A stretch of DNA of 5,220 bases, taken from assembly GCA_002694025.1 (NCBI GenBank), contig NZKX01000015.1, forward strand, positions 1 through 5,220, in the 5' to 3' direction. Shown here piece by piece: positions 1 through 5,220 of this stretch. The notes beneath the pieces are model-generated. The model searched no databases, was not told where the DNA came from, and saw only the letters and a program-made list of their open reading frames with translations. The DNA comes from Fidelibacterota bacterium (GTDB lineage Bacteria; Marinisomatota; Marinisomatia; Marinisomatales; UBA1611). The position numbers were made by a program, and so were the translations under genes. How positions within the stretch are numbered: the stretch's first letter is position 1; each line of letters starts with the position of its first letter.

Positions 1-130
1 CTTTATCTGACTCTAATACCAGCAAGGTATCATCTTTAGCTACTGTGTCACCAACAGATACTACGACTTCACTTACGTCTGCCCCTTCTATTCCTTCTCC
101 CAAATCTGGCAACAGTATTTCTTTAACCAT
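1..130 (-). CDS. aceF: Dihydrolipoamide acetyltransferase (E2 of pyruvate dehydrogenase), N-terminal lipoyl domain, partial
   Basis: I translated this from the ATG at 128-130; 43 codons are present and the gene runs off the left edge. The protein begins MVKEILLPDLGEG, has the PDLGEGIEGADVSEVVVSVGD pattern broken here as PDLGEG then a Val/Ser-rich strand, and ends in ESDK, whose lysine (residue 43, bases 2-4) is the expected lipoyl attachment site. This is the start of a biotinyl/lipoyl-type domain. In the family, E2 carries acetyl groups from E1 to CoA on the swinging lipoyl arm and forms the core of the cytoplasmic complex. Its place 8 bases after aceE confirms AceF rather than a 2-oxoglutarate dehydrogenase E2. 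The start has a good ribosome-binding site (134-141). The number of lipoyl domains and the catalytic domain lie outside the window. Confidence 0.93.
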   Translation of the reverse strand, partial: MVKEILLPDLGEGIEGADVSEVVVSVGDTVAKDDTLLVLESDK

Positions 131-133
131 GTG

Positions 134-141
134 CTTTCCTA
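134..141 (-). promoter_or_regulatory. Ribosome-binding site of aceF overlapping the aceE stop codon
   Basis: On the minus strand the sequence is TAGGAAAG, with AGGA at 137-140 and 6 bases between it and the aceF ATG. The first three bases are the aceE stop TAG (139-141). The ribosome that finishes aceE therefore ends on the Shine-Dalgarno of aceF. This fits translational coupling of E1 and E2 from one message, which is inferred from the layout. Confidence 0.75.
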
Positions 142-2793
142 TACGTTAATTGGGTTTGGTTTTTCTGGGTCAAGGTTATATCTATCCATAACCTTTTCAA
201 CCATTTTCATATCAACTTTTTTCTCATTGGCTAAAGATCTAATTACTGTTAGAACAATATAGTACCTGTCAACTTCAAAAAAACGCCTGAGAGCGTCTCT
301 AGTTTCACTTCTCCCAAAGCCATCAGTCCCCAATGCGTAATATGGACCAGGTACATATGGACCAATTTGCTCAGAAACCATTTTTACATAATCTGATACA
401 GCAACAGTTGGAACCTTGTTTTTGCTTAAGCATAGTTCTAAATGAGATTTTTTCGGCTCTTTGTCTGGATGCATAAGGTTCCATCTTTCTGTTTCTTCAG
501 CGTCCCTCCTTAACTCACTAAAACTTGTAACATTCCAAACCCCAGGATGTATTCCCCATTCATCTTTTAATAGTTCAGCGGCCTTCAAAGCCTCGCCCAT
601 TAACGGGCCGCTACCTAAAATTCTAACTATTGGCTTTTCTGTACCGCGTATTTTATACAAACCTTTTATTATGTCTGACTTTACGCCTTTTGGAATTGGT
701 GGATGTTTATAATTTTCATTCTCTAAAGTTAAATAATAAATCACGTCTTTGTTTTCCTCAACCATCTCCTTCATTCCCCAATGAACAATGACTGCAATTT
801 CGTATGAATATGCAATGTCATATGCTTTTATATTTGGAGTGGAAGCCGCTGCAAGGTGGCTATGCCCATCCTGGTGTTGTAAACCCTCACCATTTAAAGT
901 TGTTCTTCCCGCAGTTCCACCTAGTAAGAAACCTCTTGCTCTCATGTCTCCTGCTGCCCAAATAAAATCCCAAACTCTCTGAAAACCAAACATTGAATAG
1001 TAGATATAAAAGGGAATCATATGGATGCCGTGGTTACTGTAACTCATGCCTGCGGCTATGAATGAAGATATCGCCCCAGCTTCATTTATACCCTCTTCTA
1101 ATATTTGTCCGTTTTTTGCCTCTTTGTAATACAAAAACTGATCAGAATCTACCGGGTCATATAATTGACCTGCATGAGCATAAATACCAAGTTGTCTAAA
1201 AAGAGGATCCATCCCAAAGGTTCTAGCTTCATCAGGAACAATCGGAACAATATGTTTTCCTATAGTTTTATCTTTTGATAAAAGAGTTAAAAACCGGACA
1301 TACGACATTGTTGTAGAGACTTCTCTTTCCCCGCTTCCATCTAACATCTCTTGAAAAATTGAAATATCCGGGATGATAAGTTCCGAAGCTTTTTGGTTTC
1401 TATAGGGTAAAGATCCTCCCAATTCATTCCGTCTACTCATTAAATACCGGTACTCCTCTGATTCTTTAGAAAATCTATAAAAAGGAGTTGCAGACGCTTC
1501 TTTATCTGTTAATGGAACATTAAAGCGATCTCTGAAATAGAGAAGTTCATCTTGGTTTAGTTTTTTTTGATTATGTGTTATATTTCTTCCCTCCCCAGCT
1601 TCACCTAAACCATAACCTTTTATCGTTCTTGCTAAGATGACCGTTGGAGCGCCCTTATGATTAACCGCTTCAGAAAATGCAGAATACACTTTTACTGGGT
1701 CATGACCTCCCAGCCTTAATTTTTGAATATCTTCATCAGATAGGTGCTCTACTAATTTTAAAAGTTCCGGGTATTTCCCAAAAAAATGTTCGCGTATGTA
1801 AGCTCCACCCTCTACTACATATTTAAGAAGCTCACCATCCACAACTTCTTCGATTCTTTTTAGCAACAAACCGGATGAGTCTTTTTCAAAAAGGTCATCC
1901 CAATCCGAACCCCATACAACCTTTATGACGTTCCAACCAGCTCCTCTAAATGCACCCTCTAGCTCTTGAACTACTTTTGAGTTTCCCCTTACAGGACCAT
2001 CCAACCTTTGAAGGTTACAGTTGACTACAAAGATTAAATCGTCTAAGTTTTCTCTTGAAGCAAGGGTAAGTGCGCCCGTTGCTTCTGGCTCATCCATTTC
2101 ACCATCTCCTAAGAAGGCAAAAACTTTTCGTCCTTTGTTTTCGATAAATCCTCGATCAACCATGTAACGCATGAATCTCGCTTGGTAGACCGCCATCATT
2201 GGACCAAGCCCCATTGAAACTGTAGCGAATTGCCAAAAATCTGGCATTAAATAAGGGTGAGGATAAGACGATAGACCACCACCCTCTGAAAGTTCTTGGC
2301 GAAAATTATTTAAGTTGGTTTCTGTTAATCGACCTTCTAAAAAAGCCCTTGCATACATACCTGGAGATGCATGGCCTTGAAAAAAAATCATGTCTTGTCC
2401 TGATGGGTGGTCCGGACCTTTAAAAAAATGATTGAAAGCAACTTCATACAAAGTAGCAGCAGAGGCAAACGTTGAAATATGCCCGCCGATACCTGGCTTC
2501 TCCTTGTTGGCCTTTGCAACCATTGCCATTGCATTCCATCTAACAATAGTTTTTATTTTTCTTTCTAAAACCCTGTTGCCCGGATATTCTGGCTGTTGCT
2601 CAGGTAAAATGGTGTTTAGAAAAGGTGTTGTTGTGTTAAAAGGTAAACGCGCACCTTTCTTTTGAGCGTAATCAATTAACTTTTCTAATAGAAAACGTGT
2701 TCTTTCATACCCGTGTTCTTCGAGCGTATCTTCAATAGACTCAATCCATTCTTCTGTTTCTTGAGGGTCAATATCTTGGTGTTTTTTTAACAT
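139..2793 (-). CDS. aceE: Pyruvate dehydrogenase E1 component, homodimeric type
   Basis: This thiamine-diphosphate enzyme decarboxylates pyruvate and acetylates the lipoyl group of E2, the entry step to acetyl-CoA in the cytoplasm. Numbered from the ATG at 2791-2793 (884 residues; E. coli AceE has 887), the visible active-site features are: GGH at 103-105 and FQGH at 138-141 (His105, His141), the TPP/Mg motif GDGEMDEPE from 229 ending in NCNLQRLDGP from 258, TIKGYG with Lys392, His407 in NITHNQKK, the cofactor-activating Glu571 in INEAG, FYIYYSMFGFQR near 595-606, and LNGEGLQHQDGHSH with His640. The C-terminal lobe ends in the family-typical PEKPNP. No key residue is missing and the length is full. 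Start choice: an in-frame TTG two codons earlier (2797-2799) would give 886 residues. Neither start has a strong Shine-Dalgarno, and ATG is preferred. It is followed by aceF after 8 bases. No pdhR-like regulator precedes it; a MATE gene does. Confidence 0.97.
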   Translation of the reverse strand: MLKKHQDIDPQETEEWIESIEDTLEEHGYERTRFLLEKLIDYAQKKGARLPFNTTTPFLNTILPEQQPEYPGNRVLERKIKTIVRWNAMAMVAKANKEKPGIGGHISTFASAATLYEVAFNHFFKGPDHPSGQDMIFFQGHASPGMYARAFLEGRLTETNLNNFRQELSEGGGLSSYPHPYLMPDFWQFATVSMGLGPMMAVYQARFMRYMVDRGFIENKGRKVFAFLGDGEMDEPEATGALTLASRENLDDLIFVVNCNLQRLDGPVRGNSKVVQELEGAFRGAGWNVIKVVWGSDWDDLFEKDSSGLLLKRIEEVVDGELLKYVVEGGAYIREHFFGKYPELLKLVEHLSDEDIQKLRLGGHDPVKVYSAFSEAVNHKGAPTVILARTIKGYGLGEAGEGRNITHNQKKLNQDELLYFRDRFNVPLTDKEASATPFYRFSKESEEYRYLMSRRNELGGSLPYRNQKASELIIPDISIFQEMLDGSGEREVSTTMSYVRFLTLLSKDKTIGKHIVPIVPDEARTFGMDPLFRQLGIYAHAGQLYDPVDSDQFLYYKEAKNGQILEEGINEAGAISSFIAAGMSYSNHGIHMIPFYIYYSMFGFQRVWDFIWAAGDMRARGFLLGGTAGRTTLNGEGLQHQDGHSHLAAASTPNIKAYDIAYSYEIAVIVHWGMKEMVEENKDVIYYLTLENENYKHPPIPKGVKSDIIKGLYKIRGTEKPIVRILGSGPLMGEALKAAELLKDEWGIHPGVWNVTSFSELRRDAEETERWNLMHPDKEPKKSHLELCLSKNKVPTVAVSDYVKMVSEQIGPYVPGPYYALGTDGFGRSETRDALRRFFEVDRYYIVLTVIRSLANEKKVDMKMVEKVMDRYNLDPEKPNPINV

Positions 2794-2824
2794 AATCAAA
2801 AAATAATAGCTCTAAATTTAATGT

Positions 2825-2854
2825 ATTTTATTGTTGGATACACGAAGGGTTGAA
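2825..2854 (-). promoter_or_regulatory. Possible sigma-70-like promoter for aceE-aceF (weak)
   Basis: In the 68-base spacer between MATE and aceE the minus strand carries TAAAAT (2825-2830, five of six matches to the -10 consensus). Eighteen bases upstream is TTCAAC (2849-2854, three of six to the -35 consensus). Transcription from it would begin roughly 20 bases before aceE. The spacer is very AT-rich, so such matches arise easily by chance. I see no hairpin terminator for the MATE gene here, so read-through from upstream is equally possible. Confidence 0.25.
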
Positions 2855-2861
2855 ATAAAAT

Positions 2862-4280
2862 TTAAAGTTCAATTGATTTCCAATCCCCTTGGCGAATTTT
2901 CCAAATCATAATTCCTGTGAAAAGAAACATGTGTACAGGAAGCAAGAACCATGGAGCCAAAAAACCAAAATTTAAAACGACACCAAAAACATATGTCCCA
3001 AGAACAACAACCACCCAAGTAAGAACGGACTCTAAAACCGCTGGAAAGATTGTGTTACCTGCTCCAATCAGTGCGAACATCAGAACAAATCCAATTGCAT
3101 CCAAAAATTGAAGTGCCCCTATGATTCGTAAGCCATTAAGCCCCATATTTATAATTTCTTTTTCGTTTGTAAAGAGTGACAAGTAAAATGTTGGGAACAA
3201 AATAAAACTAATCCCCAAAGTTCCCATTCCATACTCCGCAAGTCGAACAGATTCTTTAATACTTGAAACAGATTTTTGTATTTTTTCCTCTCCAATATAT
3301 TTACTTACAAGAGTGGAACAAGCCATTCCAACGCCCATTGCAGGCATAAAAGAAGCATGCATAATGGTGAAGATGATGTGTGTTGTGGCTAGTTCTACGA
3401 CACCTATTATACCAACTATTTTCAGAAAAAAAGTCCAACCAAAAGCAATTATACATTCCTGTGTTCCCATGGGAACAGCAAGCTTTAACTGCCCCCAGAG
3501 CATTTTTTTATTTAAAGAAAAAGAAAAAACTTTAAATTTCTTTTTTAAATCATCGGAGAAAAGGTAAAGTGAATAGTGAATGGTCATCCATGCAGAAGCA
3601 ATTAATGTTGCTAGAGCTGCTCCTTTGACCCCCATAGCAGGGAAGTAAGTCCAGCTCCACACCACCTTTAAAAAAGAAAGAGTTGGAACAGATTCTTTAA
3701 AAAAAAGTTCTATCCCTTCAGAACCGTATATTAGTGCAGCGTTTAAATAAAGGTTTATGAAGTTGCTTAAAACTGTAACTGTCATGTGAGTTTTTGTTTT
3801 TTCAATACCGGTGTAAAACCCTACAAACACAAAACTATAAACAGAAAAGAACAAGCCAATAAAAGCAATTGACGTATAATCAATAGCCAATGAAATTGTT
3901 ATGGAGTCTTCAAGAAAAAGAGGGACTATTTTTTCTGAAAAAGACCATCCGAGAAAAGTAACAGGAAAGGCAAAAACCGTTGCCATAATTAACCCATTAT
4001 GAAACGCTACAGAAGATTCCACCATTTTTTTTTGCCCCAACCTTCTAGATGAAAATGTTTGCACAGCTGTTCTTATTCCTAACGCTATGCTCATAGGTGC
4101 CCATACCAGCATGCCGCCCATCCCCGTTGCTGCAAGCGCTTCAGAACCTAGCCGCCCGACCATCGCTACATCGAAAATGCTCATTAAAACTCGACTTATA
4201 TTGCTAAGAACAACTGGGTATGATAATAAAACTATTTCTTTAAAAATTTTTTTGTCTTGCGGAAACAGTGCCCTAAACAA
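2862..4280 (-). CDS. MATE-family efflux antiporter (NorM-like)
   Basis: The 472-residue product is an inner-membrane protein with about twelve hydrophobic segments in two related halves. Each half opens with the family pattern: residues 14-50 (FKEIVLLSYPVVLSN, then FDVAMVGRLGSEALAATG) and residues 262-300 (WGQLKLAVPMGTQE, then GVVELATTHI). Both are followed by a segment with the MATE-type Gly/Ala-rich stretch and a short basic loop (SSRRLGQKK near 77-85; SKYIGEEK near 326-333). Known MATE proteins export cationic drugs or other organic compounds using Na+ or H+; the substrate here cannot be read. The start is TTG (4278-4280): the first ATG codon (Met33) would delete the first helix, and AAAGG sits 9 bases upstream. 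The start lies 2 bases after the stop of the small upstream gene, suggesting coupling. Residues about 187-214 look like extra sequence between helices 5 and 6. The C-terminus GDWKSIEL is ordinary for the family. Confidence 0.92.
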   Translation of the reverse strand: MFRALFPQDKKIFKEIVLLSYPVVLSNISRVLMSIFDVAMVGRLGSEALAATGMGGMLVWAPMSIALGIRTAVQTFSSRRLGQKKMVESSVAFHNGLIMATVFAFPVTFLGWSFSEKIVPLFLEDSITISLAIDYTSIAFIGLFFSVYSFVFVGFYTGIEKTKTHMTVTVLSNFINLYLNAALIYGSEGIELFFKESVPTLSFLKVVWSWTYFPAMGVKGAALATLIASAWMTIHYSLYLFSDDLKKKFKVFSFSLNKKMLWGQLKLAVPMGTQECIIAFGWTFFLKIVGIIGVVELATTHIIFTIMHASFMPAMGVGMACSTLVSKYIGEEKIQKSVSSIKESVRLAEYGMGTLGISFILFPTFYLSLFTNEKEIINMGLNGLRIIGALQFLDAIGFVLMFALIGAGNTIFPAVLESVLTWVVVVLGTYVFGVVLNFGFLAPWFLLPVHMFLFTGIMIWKIRQGDWKSIEL

Positions 4281-4282
4281 TT

Positions 4283-4537
4283 CTAAAAACCTTTAACAAC
4301 AATACCGTTGTTTGTAAGAAACTTTTGAGTTTTGCTACAAACAGGTGCATTTGACATGACACCTACATTTTTTTCACTTTTCACTGATTTTATTTTGTTT
4401 GCGATCTCTAAAATCCGATGCCCATCTTTCATTATGATACGACTTTTCCTATCTATTATAATAAAAATTTTATTATTTTTTTCTAGAAGCTTCGTCCTGG
4501 CATGGAGGTTGTATTCAGCGGGGTTGATATTTTTCAT
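4283..4537 (-). CDS. Small protein of unknown function, about 84 residues
   Basis: I do not recognise this family. From the ATG at 4535-4537 the product begins MKNINPAEYNLHARTK and ends NNGIVVKGF. Reading by pattern, it has a beta hairpin (KIFIIID then SRIIM, residues 23-36), a KDG turn (37-39), an amphipathic helix (RILEIANKIKSV), a strand (NVGVMSN), a helix containing the single cysteine (PVCSKTQKFL, Cys67) and a final strand (GIVVKG). This suggests a small cytoplasmic alpha/beta fold with no signal peptide or membrane segment. Orderly secondary structure, a proper ribosome-binding site and precise fit between two genes argue that it is real. The frame stays open to an ATG at 4598-4600 (105 residues), but that would overlap the upstream gene by 86 bases and has an odd basic N-terminus. 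The chosen start overlaps it by 23 bases. Confidence 0.72.
   Translation of the reverse strand: MKNINPAEYNLHARTKLLEKNNKIFIIIDRKSRIIMKDGHRILEIANKIKSVKSEKNVGVMSNAPVCSKTQKFLTNNGIVVKGF
4290..4294 (-). promoter_or_regulatory. Ribosome-binding site supporting the TTG start of the MATE gene
   Basis: The minus strand reads AAAGG, with 9 bases to the TTG at 4278-4280. It lies in the last codons of the small upstream gene, whose TAG stop (4283-4285) falls between this site and the TTG. Because the MATE frame is closed by TAA at 4293-4295, no earlier start is available. Confidence 0.55.
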
Positions 4538-5220
4538 CTTTTCCTTTTTTCTCTTCGTTGTCCTTTTCAAGAAGAACCAATAACTCTGTTCCGTTTTCAA
4601 ATGTTTTTATCCTACCATAGCAAGGGGGAAAATTACAAGAACTACCTGGTTCTATCACCTTTTTGTTGTAGCCTTCTTTTTCAATAACCCGAAGATCATA
4701 ATTAAGAAGGTTGGGGTTAATTTTCTCAATTGAAACATCACGAAGGTTTTTAACGAGAAGAACTTCGTACCCAGCCCACCATTGTGTAAAGGGTCTTTCT
4801 AAACTAATAATAGAAAAGGCGTCATTATTGTCTGGAACAAAAGGAGAACCAATGTTTTTTACATTTAGCTTTCGTTTTTTTTCAATTGATAAAGAAATAA
4901 AGGCTTCTTCTATTTCCATTAGCGTTTTATAGTTTGACCTGTATTCTTCAGTGTGTGTTCTACTTGCCATCTCCTTATATTTTTCTAGATTTTGGGGAAA
5001 CCAAAGAAACAAAGAAACTCCTAAAAAAAACAAAACAAAAACAACTGATACTGTTTTTTGCCTTATCTTTTTAAAAAAAACTTTCGAATAAGCAAGGTAT
5101 CTATCTTTAAATACTATTTCACTGATTGAAATAAGACTTAAAATAATTAAAGAAAAACCAGGAACTAAATAGAACCCCCAAAGTCGATTGGCTGTTGAAA
5201 AAACCACAAAAAAAAGAGAC
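4515..5220 (-). CDS. Multi-pass membrane protein with periplasmic C-terminal domain, partial (possibly a GT-C / PMT-like glycosyltransferase)
   Basis: The frame is open to the right edge, so this is the C-terminal 234 residues of a longer protein. The GTG at 5205-5207 is probably internal, because hydrophobic sequence (SLFF) continues in frame before it. Visible parts: the end of one helix, a short loop NRLWG, a helix FYLVPGFSLIILSLIS (about 5174-5109), a strongly basic loop (KDRYLAYSKVFFKKIRQK), a helix VSVVFVLFFLGVSLFLWF (5051-4998), then about 160 soluble residues. By the positive-inside rule the basic loop is cytoplasmic, which places the C-terminal domain outside. That domain has CNFPPC (codons at 4635-4637 and 4620-4622), a likely disulfide pair. 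The R-x-x-x-FYL-P pattern before a late helix resembles the last helices of ArnT/PMT-type lipid-linked sugar transferases, but the catalytic N-terminal part is absent, so the function is a guess. The stop overlaps the next gene by 23 bases. Confidence 0.8.
   Translation of the reverse strand, partial: SLFFVVFSTANRLWGFYLVPGFSLIILSLISISEIVFKDRYLAYSKVFFKKIRQKTVSVVFVLFFLGVSLFLWFPQNLEKYKEMASRTHTEEYRSNYKTLMEIEEAFISLSIEKKRKLNVKNIGSPFVPDNNDAFSIISLERPFTQWWAGYEVLLVKNLRDVSIEKINPNLLNYDLRVIEKEGYNKKVIEPGSSCNFPPCYGRIKTFENGTELLVLLEKDNEEKKGKDEKYQPR
4542..4546 (-). promoter_or_regulatory. Ribosome-binding site deciding the start of the small gene
   Basis: The minus strand reads AAGGA, 4 bases before the ATG at 4535-4537. 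It lies inside the last codons of the upstream membrane-protein gene, whose TGA is at 4515-4517. This supports the 84-residue start over the longer 105-residue one. Confidence 0.55.

Noticed and set aside
461..982. Plus-strand open frames at 461-712 and 788-982
   Set aside because: They lie antisense to highly conserved parts of aceE, and their products have no family resemblance or sensible start context.
2432..2665. Plus-strand open frame of 77 codons
   Set aside because: It is antisense to the conserved N-terminal region of aceE and is explained as a shadow.
2800..2861. Possible Rho-independent terminator after the MATE gene
   Set aside because: No inverted repeat followed by a T-run could be found in the spacer on the transcribed strand.
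2917..3567. Plus-strand open frames at 2917-3111 and 3313-3567
   Set aside because: They are antisense to the C-terminal half of the MATE gene, with low-complexity basic products and no support.
3245..3700. Exact 15-base repeat GAACAGATTCTTTAA at 3245-3259 and 3686-3700 within the MATE gene
   Set aside because: It encodes KESV-type residues at non-equivalent places of the two halves (residues about 194-199 and 341-346). It fits chance codon similarity rather than the ancient internal duplication or a mobile repeat.
4025..4033. Run of nine A residues on the coding strand of the MATE gene, possible slippage or programmed frameshift site
   Set aside because: The frame continues intact with family-typical sequence on both sides (GQKK then MVESS), and similar A-runs are common across this AT-rich window.
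4087..4296. Plus-strand open frame of 69 codons
   Set aside because: It is antisense to the conserved start of the MATE gene.
4332..4687. Plus-strand open frames with hydrophobic, Phe-rich products that look like small membrane proteins (4332-4583 and 4502-4687)
   Set aside because: The hydrophobicity is what antisense of lysine-rich, A-rich coding sequence gives (AAA becomes TTT). There is no ribosome-binding site or independent spacing.
4711..4932. Plus-strand open frame of 73 codons
   Set aside because: It is antisense to the periplasmic domain of the membrane protein and has no recognisable features.

Overview
The window reads entirely on the minus strand. It looks like a compact piece of an AT-rich bacterial chromosome. 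From right to left (the direction of transcription) it holds five genes: the C-terminal part of a multi-pass membrane protein (right edge to 4515), a small unrecognised protein of about 84 residues (4537-4283), a MATE-family multidrug/cation antiporter (4280-2862), the homodimeric-type pyruvate dehydrogenase E1 aceE (2793-139), and the first 43 codons of the E2 subunit aceF (130 to the left edge).

Organism: the E1 is the single-chain, roughly 885-residue type found in Gamma- and Betaproteobacteria (also in Actinobacteria), and it keeps the Escherichia coli active-site residues at almost the same numbering. Together with low G+C, short spacers, overlapping genes and non-ATG starts, this suggests a small-genome AT-rich proteobacterium, perhaps a marine oligotroph of the SAR86 kind. 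This is inference from protein type and base composition, not an identification. UGA is read as a stop, so the standard bacterial code fits.

Layout: the three right-hand genes are tightly linked. The small gene starts 23 bases inside the end of the membrane-protein gene, and the MATE gene starts with TTG two bases after the small gene's stop. A 68-base spacer (2794-2861) with no visible hairpin terminator separates MATE from aceE. A weak promoter-like pair of hexamers lies there. aceE and aceF are 8 bases apart, and the aceF ribosome-binding site overlaps the aceE stop codon. No gene-free stretch exceeds 70 bases, and I saw no RNA gene, mobile element, CRISPR array or long repeat.

Functions: aceE and aceF supply two of the three enzymes that convert pyruvate to acetyl-CoA. 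The upstream trio is envelope-related at least in part (a GT-C/PMT-like membrane protein and an exporter) and probably has no functional link to pyruvate oxidation. The only truly unexplained gene is the small one. I found no convincing undescribed system, and the findings below are modest.
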